A DNA stretch of 64,000 nt, from NCBI GenBank assembly GCA_963696545.1, contig CAVOKQ010000003.1:1-64000 (forward strand), given 5' to 3'. This document shows, one piece after another, positions 42,006 to 51,817 of this stretch. Source of the DNA: RPQJ01 sp963696545 (GTDB taxonomy: Bacteria; Pseudomonadota; Gammaproteobacteria; Steroidobacterales; Steroidobacteraceae). The notes beneath the pieces were generated by a model, which was not told the origin of the DNA, did not search any database, and saw only the letters and a program-made list of their open reading frames with translations. How positions within the stretch are numbered: position 1 is the first letter of the stretch; every line of letters begins with the position of its first letter. A program made the translations under genes and the position numbers.

Positions 42006-43191
42006 TTGACACTTGTCCTCGCTGAGCGCCTGAAGCGCGTCAAGCCTTCGCCCACCGTTGCCCTCACGGGCCGTGTCGCCAAGCTGAAGGCGGAGGGCAA
42101 GGACATCATCGGCCTCGGCGTCGGCGAACCCGATTTCGACACGCCGGTGCACATCGCCGATGCAGGGGTCGAGGCCATCCGCAAAGGCTTCACGCGCTAC
42201 ACCGCGGTCGAAGGCATCCCGGACCTGAAGGACGCGATCATCGCGAAGTTCAAGCGCGACAACGGCATCACCTACGCTCGTCCGCAGATCCTCGTCTCGA
42301 CCGGCGCCAAGCAGACGATCTACAACCTGTTCATGTCGGTGATCGACCCGGGTGACGAGGTGATCATCCCCGCGCCGTACTGGGTCTCGTACCCGGACAT
42401 GGCGCTGCTCGCCGAGGGTACGCCGGTCACGCCTTACGCGGGCCCGGAACAGGGCTACAAGATCACGCCGGCACAACTCGAGGCGGTGATCACGCCGAAG
42501 ACGCGGCTCTTCATGCTCAACAGCCCGTCGAACCCGACCGGTGCCGCCTACACGAATGCGGAACTGCACGCGCTCGGGCGCGGTGCTCCGCCGCCACCCG
42601 GACGTGCTGATCGCCACGGACGACATGTACGAGCACATTTACTGGGCGAAGGAGCCGTTTGCGAGCTTCCTCACGGCGTGCCCCGACCTGTTCGACCGCA
42701 CGATCACGATCAACGGCGTGTCGAAGAGCTACGCGATGACGGGTTGGCGCATCGGGTACTGCGGTGGGCCCGCGCAGATCGTCGAAGCGATGTCGATGAT
42801 CCAGGGCCAGAGCACGTCGAATCCGTCGTCGATCGCGCAGAAGGCCGCGGTCGTGGCACTGAACGCCGACCAGGGCTGCGTGGCCGAGATGAACAAGCAT
42901 TTCAAGGCCCGGCACGACTTCTTCAATGCCGGACTGAATGCGCTGCCGGGGTTCCGCGTGCTGCCTGCGGCCGGCACGTTCTACGCGTGGTGCGACATTT
43001 CCGGGGCGATCAAGGCCTGCGGCCTGGCGGACGACCACGAGTTCGCGGAGTTGCTGCTGGATAAGGCCGGCGTGGCCGGCGTGCCTGGCACCGGTTTCGG
43101 CGCCCCGGGCCACATCCGCTTTTCGTTCGCCGTGAGCATGGAGACTTTGGAAAAGGCCTTGGAACGCATGGGGACGCTACTGCGAAAATAG
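42006..43191 (+). CDS. aspartate aminotransferase-like PLP enzyme, frameshifted, TTG start
   Basis: Class I aminotransferase that most likely exchanges amino groups between aspartate (or aromatic substrates) and 2-oxoglutarate. Residues read LAERLKRVKPSPTVALTG, GLGVGEPDFDTP, PYWVSYPDM and SPSNPTG; the frame then breaks at 42576-42578 (an extra G in GGG). The other frame continues AVLRRHPDVLIATDDMYEH, the PLP Lys in NGVSKSYAMTGWRIGY, and GTGFGAPGHIRFSFA. Removing one base yields 394 residues. The start is TTG at 42006, six bases after GGAAG; no ATG fits. Likely a sequencing insertion. Confidence 0.87.
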
Positions 43192-43208
43192 GTGCCAGGC
43201 ACCTATTT
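43186..43208. repeat. 23-bp palindrome over the aminotransferase stop
   Basis: AAATAGGTGCC and GGCACCTATTT are perfect arms around a single A. The UAG stop of the aminotransferase gene is inside the left arm. No T-run follows, so it is not a normal intrinsic terminator; it may be a REP-like palindrome or an RNA end-protecting hairpin. No second copy was noticed in the window. Confidence 0.55.
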
Positions 43209-43253
43209 CTTGACCCGGGCGCCCCAAATCCGGACAATTCCGCGCCCTCCGGT

Positions 43254-43328
43254 TCCGACATAGCTCAGTGGTAGAGCAGCTGACTGTTAATCAGCGGGTC
43301 CTTGGTTCGAATCCAAGTGTCGGAGCCA
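43254..43328 (+). tRNA. tRNA-Asn (anticodon GTT)
   Basis: 75 bases with encoded CCA. Acceptor TCCGACA/TGTCGGA, D-arm AGCTCAGTGGTAGAGC, anticodon stem CTGAC-TGTTAAT-with GTT, T-arm GGTTCGAATCC. It lies between the aminotransferase and a convergent gabT. Confidence 0.95.
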
Positions 43329-43353
43329 ACTTCTCCCCCCGCAACCCCGCCGC

Positions 43354-44661
43354 TCAGGCGTTGACCGCCGCCTTGGCGGGCATGCCCGTCAATTCCCGCA
43401 ACGACTCCGCAACGATCGCCATGCCTTCGCTCACGATCGCGTCCGACGCAGTGAGCGGCACCAGGAATCGGATCACGTTGCCGTAGAGCCCGCACGAGAG
43501 CAGCACCAGGCCCTTCTCCGCGGCGCGCTTCGTCAGCGCCTTCGTAAGATCGGCATCCGGCGCATGCGGATCGCGGTTCTTGACAAGCTCCAGCGCGACC
43601 ATCGCGCCGAGGTTACGCACCTCGCCGACTGCCGGGATTTCCCGACCGAGTTCCCGCAGCGAGCTCACCATCATGTCGCCGATAGCCACCGCCCGCGCGC
43701 AGAGATTCTCCTGCTCGATCGCCTCGATCACCGCGAGACCCGCGGCGCACGCGATCGGCGACCCGGCGTAGGTACCACCGAGGCCACCCGGACCCGGTGC
43801 ATCCATGATGTTCGCCTTGCCGACGACCGCCGCCAGCGGGAAACCACCCGCGAGGCTCTTCGCCATCGTCATCAGGTCCGGCTCGACCCCGGAGTGCTCG
43901 ATCGCGAACATCCTGCCCGTGCGCGCGAAGCCGGTCTGGATCTCGTCGACCACGAGCACGATGCCGTGCTGGTCGCACAGCTTGCGCAGCGCCTGCAGGA
44001 ATTCGGGCGGCGCGATGTAGAAGCCGCCCTCACCCATCACCGGCTCGATGATGATCGCCGCGACGCGCGCCGGCTCGATGTCGTACTTGAAGATGTGCTC
44101 GAGCGCGTCGAGGCTGTGCTGCACGCTCACCCCGTGGTACGCAATCGGGAACGGAGCGTGGTACACCTCGGCCGGGAACGGGCCGAAGCCCGCCTTGTAC
44201 GGCGCGACCTTGCCAGTAAGGGCCATCGCCATGAACGTCCGGCCATGGAAGCCGCCGCCGAACGCGATCACGCCGGCGCGACCGGTGTGGGCCCGGGCGA
44301 TCTTGATGCAGTTCTCGACCGCTTCGGCACCGGTCGTGACGAAGATCGCCTTTTTCGGCGTCGGACCCGGCGCGAGCTTGTTCAGCTTCTCGGCCAGTTC
44401 CACCGCCACCGCATAGGGCGTGATCATCAGGCAAGTGTGGCTGAACGCGTCGAGCTGCTTCGCGACCGCCGCCTGCACCTTCGGGTGCAGGTGACCGGTG
44501 TTCAGCACCGCGATGCCGCCTGCGAAGTCGATGTAGCGGCGCCCTTCGACGTCCCACAGCTCAGCGTTGCGCGCACGCTCGACGTACACGGGCAACTGGT
44601 TGCCGAGTCCGCGGGCAAAGGCCGCGTCGCGACGCTTCTGCAGGTCCTGGTTCTTGGACAT
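43354..44661 (-). CDS. gabT: 4-aminobutyrate--2-oxoglutarate transaminase
   Basis: Class III PLP aminotransferase that removes GABA to succinate semialdehyde. 435 residues with NTGHLHPKVQAAV, FVTTGAEAVENCIKIAR, GGGFHGRTFMAMALTG, the PLP Asp in VVDEIQTGFARTG and the Lys in MTMAKSLAGGFPLAAV. No gabD or gabP neighbour is present, so related diamine or beta-alanine aminotransferases cannot be excluded, but the sequence resembles GabT most. Confidence 0.88.
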   Translation of the reverse strand: MSKNQDLQKRRDAAFARGLGNQLPVYVERARNAELWDVEGRRYIDFAGGIAVLNTGHLHPKVQAAVAKQLDAFSHTCLMITPYAVAVELAEKLNKLAPGPTPKKAIFVTTGAEAVENCIKIARAHTGRAGVIAFGGGFHGRTFMAMALTGKVAPYKAGFGPFPAEVYHAPFPIAYHGVSVQHSLDALEHIFKYDIEPARVAAIIIEPVMGEGGFYIAPPEFLQALRKLCDQHGIVLVVDEIQTGFARTGRMFAIEHSGVEPDLMTMAKSLAGGFPLAAVVGKANIMDAPGPGGLGGTYAGSPIACAAGLAVIEAIEQENLCARAVAIGDMMVSSLRELGREIPAVGEVRNLGAMVALELVKNRDPHAPDADLTKALTKRAAEKGLVLLSCGLYGNVIRFLVPLTASDAIVSEGMAIVAESLRELTGMPAKAAVNA

Positions 44662-44687
44662 GATCCTCTCCGGAGCGATGCGCGCCT

Positions 44688-45572
44688 TCAGCGGCGCAGT
44701 CGGTCGGCGACGAGGTTCGCGAGGAACTGCGCGAACTGGTCACCGAGGTTGGCGTGCTTCAGTGCGAACTCGACCGTGGCCTCGAGGTAGCCGAGCTTCG
44801 AGCCGCAATCGTAGCGCTTGCCTTCGAACGCATAGGCATAGATCGGCTCGTCGGCGAGCAGCGCGGCGATGCCGTCGGTCAGCTGGATCTCACCACCGGC
44901 GCCGCGGCCGGTCTTCTCGAGCTTGTCGTACACGGCCGGCGTCAGCAGGTAACGGCCGACGACCGCGAGGTTCGACGGCGCATCCGCCGGCTTCGGCTTC
45001 TCGACGATGCGCTCGACCTGCGAAACCCGTCCCTCGAGCGGTCGAGCGGCCACGATGCCGTACTTGTCGGTCTGGTCCGGGGCCACGGTCTCGACGCCGA
45101 GCACGCTGCCCTGCCGCTGCTCGAAGACGCGCGCCATCTGCTTCAGGCACGGCTCCTCGGCATCGATCAGGTCGTCGGCGAGGTGGATGAAGAACGGCTC
45201 GTCGCCCACGACCGGCCGTGAGCACAGCACGGCGTGGCCGAGCCCGAGCGGCGCGGGCTGGCGGATGTAGATGCAGCTCGCGTACGACGGCACGATGCCA
45301 CGCACCGCCTCGAGCAACTCGAGCTTGCCCTGTGCCTCGAGCTCCTGCTCGAGCTCGTGGTCCTTGTCGAAGTGGTCCTCGATCGCGCGCTTGGCGTAAC
45401 CCGTGATGAACACGAGCTTCTCGGCCCCGGCGGCGAGCGCCTCCTCGGCCGCGTACTGGATCAGCGGCTTGTCGACGATCGGCAGCATCTCCTTCGGGCT
45501 GGCCTTGGTGGCCGGAAGAAAGCGCGTGCCGCGTCCTGCGACCGGAAAAACCGCCGTCCTGATGCGTGCCAT
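44688..45572 (-). CDS. galU: UTP--glucose-1-phosphate uridylyltransferase
   Basis: Makes UDP-glucose for envelope polysaccharides. 294 residues; the nucleotidyltransferase loop is FPVAGRGTRFLPATKASPKEM, followed by VDKPLIQYAAEEA, LGLGHAVLC, and FEGKRYDCGSKLGYLEA near the end. ATG 45572 is the family start; the longer frame upstream crosses a hairpin and was not used. The bases at 45607-45612 give TATGAT on the minus strand, a good -10 but without a clear -35. Confidence 0.95.
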   Translation of the reverse strand: MARIRTAVFPVAGRGTRFLPATKASPKEMLPIVDKPLIQYAAEEALAAGAEKLVFITGYAKRAIEDHFDKDHELEQELEAQGKLELLEAVRGIVPSYASCIYIRQPAPLGLGHAVLCSRPVVGDEPFFIHLADDLIDAEEPCLKQMARVFEQRQGSVLGVETVAPDQTDKYGIVAARPLEGRVSQVERIVEKPKPADAPSNLAVVGRYLLTPAVYDKLEKTGRGAGGEIQLTDGIAALLADEPIYAYAFEGKRYDCGSKLGYLEATVEFALKHANLGDQFAQFLANLVADRLRR

Positions 45573-45625
45573 GCTGGATCCCGGGTAACCGAATTTTGAA
45601 CCTGGGATCATAGCGGATCGCGCGA

Positions 45626-45648
45626 CGGCCGGCTGCCGGGGCCGGCCG
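45626..45648 (-). terminator. GC-rich hairpin after the comEA-like gene
   Basis: CGGCCGGC and GCCGGCCG form an 8-bp stem with a 7-base loop 18 bp beyond the comEA-like stop. There is no T-run, so it is at best a weak terminator or an RNA-stabilising structure ahead of galU. Confidence 0.35.
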
Positions 45649-45665
45649 CCGCGCACCACCCGGCG

Positions 45666-45977
45666 TCAGCGTTTTGCGGCGGGCTTCGACTTCGCTGCAG
45701 CCGTCCCCGCGCTGCCGATCTGGATGTTGCCGCGGTTCTGGTCCAGCACCCGCTCGCCAATGCCGTCGACCTTCAGCAGGTCCTCCGGGCTCTTGAACGG
45801 CCCGTTCTTCTGGCGGTAGTCCACGATGGCCTGCGCCTTCGCGGGACCGATGCCGTCGAGCTCCTTCGCGAGCGTCGATGCATCGGCCGTGTTGACGTTC
45901 ACCGGTCCGGCCCACGTGACTGCCGGGATCAGGCTCACCACCAGCGCCTGAACGAATGATCGGATTCCCTTGCTCAT
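45666..45977 (-). CDS. ComEA-like helix-hairpin-helix protein, exported
   Basis: A 103-residue protein with a signal peptide or anchor (about 1-23) and a double helix-hairpin-helix DNA-binding unit: VNVNTADASTLAKELDGIGPAKA and FKSPEDLLKVDGIGERVL, then a Lys-Ala-rich tail. Proteins of this type bind DNA in the periplasm during natural transformation, or are of unknown role when, as here, no other com gene is near. A strong AGGAGG precedes ATG 45977. Confidence 0.8.
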   Translation of the reverse strand: MSKGIRSFVQALVVSLIPAVTWAGPVNVNTADASTLAKELDGIGPAKAQAIVDYRQKNGPFKSPEDLLKVDGIGERVLDQNRGNIQIGSAGTAAAKSKPAAKR

Positions 45978-46095
45978 GATCGCCTCCTTGGCATGACTTC
46001 GCCGCAGTCCCGGGGTCGGGTGCGGTCGGTCGAACGCTAACGGAGCAGGCAGGCGAAAGCGCGTCGCGAACGTGTCGCGTTCGTGCAGATTTGGC

Positions 46096-47280
46096 TCAGG
46101 CCGAAGGTGCGCCCGGGCGCGCGGCCCGCGGCAGGAACTCGAGCGCCGCTATGGCGCGCAGCGTGTCCCAGGACTTGCAGCCCGGGCATTGCCACAGGAA
46201 CGTCGAGCTGTCGATGCCGCACACGCTGCAGCGATAGCGCGCGTGCCGCAGCACCACGTTGCGCAGTGCGGCGGCGACCGATCGCAGCTGCGCCTCGGAC
46301 GGCTCGACGCCGACCGGCAGCAACGCCCCGGTCAGGTCGCGCAGGTCGCTGTCGGTGACCAGCAGCTCGCGGACGCACTCGAGGATCACCGGGTCGTCGT
46401 AGTAGCCGCTGACGATGGCCGCGTAGGCGATCTCCGAGCGATTGCCGACGCCGTTCTGCAGCAGCTCGCGCAACGAGTCGTCGAACACGTCCGCGTCACC
46501 GGCCTGGCGAGCAGCCTCGGCAAGACGCGGCAGCACGAGGGCCAGCAGGTGAAAGTCGCGCCGCACGACGCGGCGATAAAACTGCAACGCAAGTTGCGGA
46601 TCGCCCTGCATGCGCGCAAGGTCGCCGCGCAGGATCGCGCCGCGGCCGAAGTCGTCCTGTTCGCCGCGTGCGCTGCGCAGGTGTTCGTCCGCCGCAGCGA
46701 AGTCGCGCTGCGCCAGCGCCGCCTCGGCCATCTCGCAGTAGTAGTGCGCGATTGCGCCTGGCTGTTCCGGAACGCCCACGCTGCACAGCCGCTCGTGCAT
46801 CGCCGCCGCCTGCGGCCAGTCGTGCTGCAACTCCGCGATGCGCACGAGGTACGCGAGCGCGGCGGCCGGCTCACCGCCCTGGTCAGCGAGTTCGAGCAGC
46901 AGCTTCTCGGCGCGGTCGTATAGTCCTGCCCGGATATAGTCACGCGCCAGTTCGGTCATGGCCGCATCGCGATATTGCGGCTGCAGGCCCGGCCGTCCGA
47001 CGAGGTGCTGGTGCACGCGTATCGCGCGGTCGACCTCGCCGCGCCTGCGATACAGGCTGCCGAGCGCGAAGTGGGTGTCGATGGTCTCGTCATCGTTGGC
47101 GGCGAGACCGAGGAAGACTTCCAGCGCCCGCTCGCGATTGTCGTCCAGCAGGAAACGCAGGCCTTCCAGGTAGCGTTCGCGGCGACGGACGCGTCGCCTG
47201 CGGCGGTATTCGGCGTACACGGCCGTGGCGCCCCAGCCAGCCGCAAGGGTACCGGTGAAGACCATCCAGAATGTATTCAC
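46096..47280 (-). CDS. lapB: lipopolysaccharide assembly protein B (TPR and rubredoxin-like zinc domain)
   Basis: Adaptor that controls LpxC turnover and so lipopolysaccharide level. 394 residues: an N-terminal membrane anchor (about 3-23), TPR repeats (about 40-330; ALGSLYRRRGEVDRAIRVHQ is typical) and a C-terminal rubredoxin-like zinc site, CSVCGIDSSTFLWQCPGCKSW. It starts 4 bp after the lapA stop, the standard lapA-lapB pair. Confidence 0.93.
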   Translation of the reverse strand: MNTFWMVFTGTLAAGWGATAVYAEYRRRRRVRRRERYLEGLRFLLDDNRERALEVFLGLAANDDETIDTHFALGSLYRRRGEVDRAIRVHQHLVGRPGLQPQYRDAAMTELARDYIRAGLYDRAEKLLLELADQGGEPAAALAYLVRIAELQHDWPQAAAMHERLCSVGVPEQPGAIAHYYCEMAEAALAQRDFAAADEHLRSARGEQDDFGRGAILRGDLARMQGDPQLALQFYRRVVRRDFHLLALVLPRLAEAARQAGDADVFDDSLRELLQNGVGNRSEIAYAAIVSGYYDDPVILECVRELLVTDSDLRDLTGALLPVGVEPSEAQLRSVAAALRNVVLRHARYRCSVCGIDSSTFLWQCPGCKSWDTLRAIAALEFLPRAARPGAPSA

Positions 47281-47284
47281 GGGA

Positions 47285-47581
47285 TCAGCCGGTCTCGGAC
47301 GGCGGGGTCGTGCCGGGGCGTCGCGCCTCGGCTAGACGCAGCGCGTTGCGCAGCCGGCCGCGCTCCGCGAGCAGCCGCGCGATCCAGTGCGAGCGCCAGA
47401 GCGCACCGGCCAGCAGCCCGGCGGCAAATGCGATCAGCAACGCGAGGCCCGACGAAACCGTGAAGCGTGCCATCAGCACGTCCACGTCGAAGCTCTGCCG
47501 GTTCAGTGCCGCGAACAGCACGGCCAGCACCACGAGCAGGACGATGGCGGAAACGAAGGCAACTCGCCGCAGCATGGGCAA
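47285..47581 (-). CDS. lapA: lipopolysaccharide assembly protein A domain (DUF1049)
   Basis: A 98-residue inner-membrane protein with two helices (about 7-27 and 43-65) separated by the LNRQSFDVDVLM motif of DUF1049, and a coiled C-terminal part (HWIARLLAERGRLRNALRL). Sits between ihfB and lapB as in other gammaproteobacteria. Confidence 0.88.
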   Translation of the reverse strand: MPMLRRVAFVSAIVLLVVLAVLFAALNRQSFDVDVLMARFTVSSGLALLIAFAAGLLAGALWRSHWIARLLAERGRLRNALRLAEARRPGTTPPSETG

Positions 47582-47634
47582 CGCGATGATTGGGGGCCCG
47601 TGAGCAGTCTAGCACCGGACCCGCCGCAGGCCGG

Positions 47635-47943
47635 TCACTCGGCGGGCGCGGCTTGCTCGTCCTCCGGGTCGTTGACCCGCTCGCGCAGGTCCTTGCCGGG
47701 CTTGAAATGCGGAACGTACTTGCCCGCGAGCGCGACGGTCTCGCCGGTCTTCGGGTTGCGGCCCTGCCGCGGCGGGCGGAAATGCAGGCTGAAGCTGCCG
47801 AAGCCGCGGATCTCGATGCGCTGCCCCTGGGCGAGCGCATCGCTCATGATTTCGAGGATCTGCTTGACGGCCAGCTCGACGTCCTTGGCCGGCAGGTGGC
47901 TCTGCTTCGCGGCGATGAGCTCGATGAGCTCAGACTTGGTCAT
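47635..47943 (-). CDS. ihfB: integration host factor subunit beta
   Basis: Partner of IhfA. 102 residues; the start MTKSELIELIAAKQSHLPAK is the family start, with GFGSFSLHFRPPRQGRNPKTG forming the DNA-bending arm. The tail is acidic (NDPEDEQAAPAE). It lies after rpsA, the conserved order rpsA-ihfB-lapA. Both IHF genes are thus in this window. Confidence 0.95.
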   Translation of the reverse strand: MTKSELIELIAAKQSHLPAKDVELAVKQILEIMSDALAQGQRIEIRGFGSFSLHFRPPRQGRNPKTGETVALAGKYVPHFKPGKDLRERVNDPEDEQAAPAE

Positions 47944-48051
47944 GCTGCGCTCGCCGTCCACGCTGTCACTCCCCGAGTTCAACTGTGTCTCCCTGTCGAG
48001 GTCGCAGGCCCCGGCGGCGAAGTCCATCCGCCACCGGAGCCGCGCATGCCA

Positions 48052-49719
<1,668 letters not shown>

Positions 49720-49817
49720 TCTCGTGACTCTCGAGGGTCGATGACCCGTGTTCCCGCCGGCGTCCTGCCCGCGAGGGTTGATGAAGACACGCCCGCATCC
49801 CGGCGGGCGACGATCGA

Positions 49818-50513
49818 TCAAAGGATCGCAGGGATCTGCATTCTGGCGAGCGCGAGAACCCGGTCGACCACCTCTTCGACGGCAATCCCCGTCGAGTCGA
49901 TGACGACCGCTCCCGGTGCGGGGCGCAAGGGCGCCACGGGCCGGGTGGAGTCGCGCCGATCCCTTTGTAGGATCTCCTGCGAAAGGTCGGCGAGATTAGC
50001 AGCAAGTCCCTTTTCTTTCAACTGCTTATAGCGCCTGAGCGCGCGTTCCTCGGCGCTCGCGGTCAGGAAGACCTTGACCGGCGCGGCGGTGAAAACCACC
50101 GTCCCCATGTCCCGGCCGTCGGCCACCAGCCCGGGAGGGGCCGCAAACGCCCGCTGGCGGCCAAGTAGCGCCGTCCGCACCACCGGCATGGCGGCCACAC
50201 GCGATGCGGCCGCCCCAGCAGCCTCGGTCCGCAGGTTCAGGGTGACGTCGCCGCCGTCCAGCAAGATCCGCTCCCGGCCGCCGGCGTCCACTTCGAACCG
50301 CGCATCGAGGCGGGCCGCGACGTCGGCGTGGCCAGGCTCGTCGTCGGGCGCGAGTCCCCGGGCGGTTCCGGCCATCGCGACCAGGCGGTACAGCGCGCCG
50401 CTGTCCAGCAGGTGCCAGCCGAGACGGCGAGCCACCAGCCGCGCGACCGTCCCCTTGCCGGAGCCGCTGGGGCCATCGATCGCAATGACCGGGACATCCA
50501 TGGGCGGCAGCAT
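49818..50513 (-). CDS. cmk: cytidylate kinase
   Basis: Phosphorylates CMP and dCMP. 231 residues; P-loop IAIDGPSGSGKGTVARLVA, LLDSGALYRLVA, LVADGRDMGTVVF and ASAEERALRRYKQL are family blocks. ATG 50513 follows the aroA stop by one base, with GAGGAG about 10 bases ahead; Met5 (50501) is a possible start. Order aroA-cmk-rpsA is conserved. Confidence 0.94.
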   Translation of the reverse strand: MLPPMDVPVIAIDGPSGSGKGTVARLVARRLGWHLLDSGALYRLVAMAGTARGLAPDDEPGHADVAARLDARFEVDAGGRERILLDGGDVTLNLRTEAAGAAASRVAAMPVVRTALLGRQRAFAAPPGLVADGRDMGTVVFTAAPVKVFLTASAEERALRRYKQLKEKGLAANLADLSQEILQRDRRDSTRPVAPLRPAPGAVVIDSTGIAVEEVVDRVLALARMQIPAIL

Positions 50514-50514
50514 C

Positions 50515-51816
50515 TCAGGCGCGCTCCTCGATCTCGAGGCCGGCCGAGCGGGCGAGCCCGGCGAACCCCGGGAACGACGTCGCGACGTTGGCCGTATCGA
50601 GGATCTCGATCAGACCGTCGGCACGCAGGCTTGCCACCGCGAACGACATCGCCACCCGGTGATCGCCGCGGCTGTCGACCGTCCCAGCCGAGAAACGGCC
50701 GCCTTCGATGCGCAGGCCGTCCGGCAGCACTTCGTTACGAATGCCGAGCGCGGTCAATCCCTGGGCCATGACCGCGATCCGGTCGGTTTCCTTGACGCGC
50801 AGTTCCTCTGCGCCGGTGACGACGGTCTCGCCGTCCGCACAGGCTGCGGCGATGAAGAACGCCGGGAACTCGTCGATCGCGAGCGGCACCAGCCGCTCGG
50901 GCACGCGGATACCCTGCAGCGGGGCCGGCCGCACTTCGACGTCGGCCACGGGTTCGGCGCCGCAGGTGCGGTGATTGATGAGCCTGAGATCCGCGCCCAT
51001 CAGCGCCAGCATCTCGAGCAGGCCCGTGCGTGTAGGGTTCACGCCGACGCCGCGGATCGTAAACGGCTCCCGCGCGCCGATGCAGGCGGCGACGATGAAG
51101 AACGCTGCGGACGAGAAATCCCCGGGCACGGCAACGTCCGCCGCCACGAGCTTTGCGGGCGGGCGCAGCGTGACGGTGCCGGACCGTGCGGATACTTCGC
51201 AGCCGAACGTCTGCAGCATGCGTTCCGTGTGATCGCGCGTGACGTCGGGCTCGACGACGGTCGTCTCACCATCGGCGCGCAGTCCCGCGAGCAGGATTGC
51301 GGATTTCACCTGCGCACTGGCAACCGGCATCGAATAGTGGATGCCGTGCAGCCGGGAGCCACCGGCGATGCGCACCGGAGGCCGGCCTTCGGACGTCTCG
51401 ATGTGCGCGCCCATTTCCCGGAGTGGCCTGGCCACGCGTTCCATCGGCCGACGCATCAGCGATTCGTCGCCGACCAGCGCCGAATCGAACGGCTGCGAGC
51501 TCAGCAGGCCCATGAAGAGCCGCATCGCCGTACCGGCGTTACCCATGTCGAGCGGCCGTGCCGGGGCTGAAAACCCGCCGAGGCCGACGCCCTCGACGAT
51601 CACCTCTCCCGGGCCCGGCTGCCGGACCTTCACGCCGAGGGCTTCTACGGCCTGCAGCGTCGCGAGACAGTCCTCGCCTTCGAGGAAGCCGGTGACGCGG
51701 GTCGTGCCCGACGCGACCGCGCCGAACATCAGGGCCCGGTGCGAAATCGACTTGTCACCCGGGACGGTGACCTCGCCGGCGACGCCCCGCGCGGGCGCGA
51801 CGAGAAAACGGCTCAT
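50515..51816 (-). CDS. aroA: 3-phosphoshikimate 1-carboxyvinyltransferase (EPSP synthase)
   Basis: Joins shikimate-3-phosphate to PEP in the aromatic pathway. 433 residues, with VTVPGDKSISHRALMFGA, the PEP-binding GNAGTAMRLFMGLL (where an Ala follows Gly in the class I pattern), and KETDRIAVMAQGL. The GNAGTAMR loop is the class I form, in which the enzyme is usually inhibited by glyphosate; this is a family inference only. Starts 2 bp after pheA. Confidence 0.95.
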   Translation of the reverse strand: MSRFLVAPARGVAGEVTVPGDKSISHRALMFGAVASGTTRVTGFLEGEDCLATLQAVEALGVKVRQPGPGEVIVEGVGLGGFSAPARPLDMGNAGTAMRLFMGLLSSQPFDSALVGDESLMRRPMERVARPLREMGAHIETSEGRPPVRIAGGSRLHGIHYSMPVASAQVKSAILLAGLRADGETTVVEPDVTRDHTERMLQTFGCEVSARSGTVTLRPPAKLVAADVAVPGDFSSAAFFIVAACIGAREPFTIRGVGVNPTRTGLLEMLALMGADLRLINHRTCGAEPVADVEVRPAPLQGIRVPERLVPLAIDEFPAFFIAAACADGETVVTGAEELRVKETDRIAVMAQGLTALGIRNEVLPDGLRIEGGRFSAGTVDSRGDHRVAMSFAVASLRADGLIEILDTANVATSFPGFAGLARSAGLEIEERA

Positions 51817-51817
51817 G

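Noticed and set aside
42001..42010. ATT at 42005 as the aminotransferase start
   Set aside because: It is out of frame with the enzyme; TTG at 42006 is in frame and has GGAAG ahead.
49790..49809. Hairpin in the cmk-rpsA gap as a terminator
   Set aside because: Short 7-bp stem without a T-run; mentioned under rpsA only.
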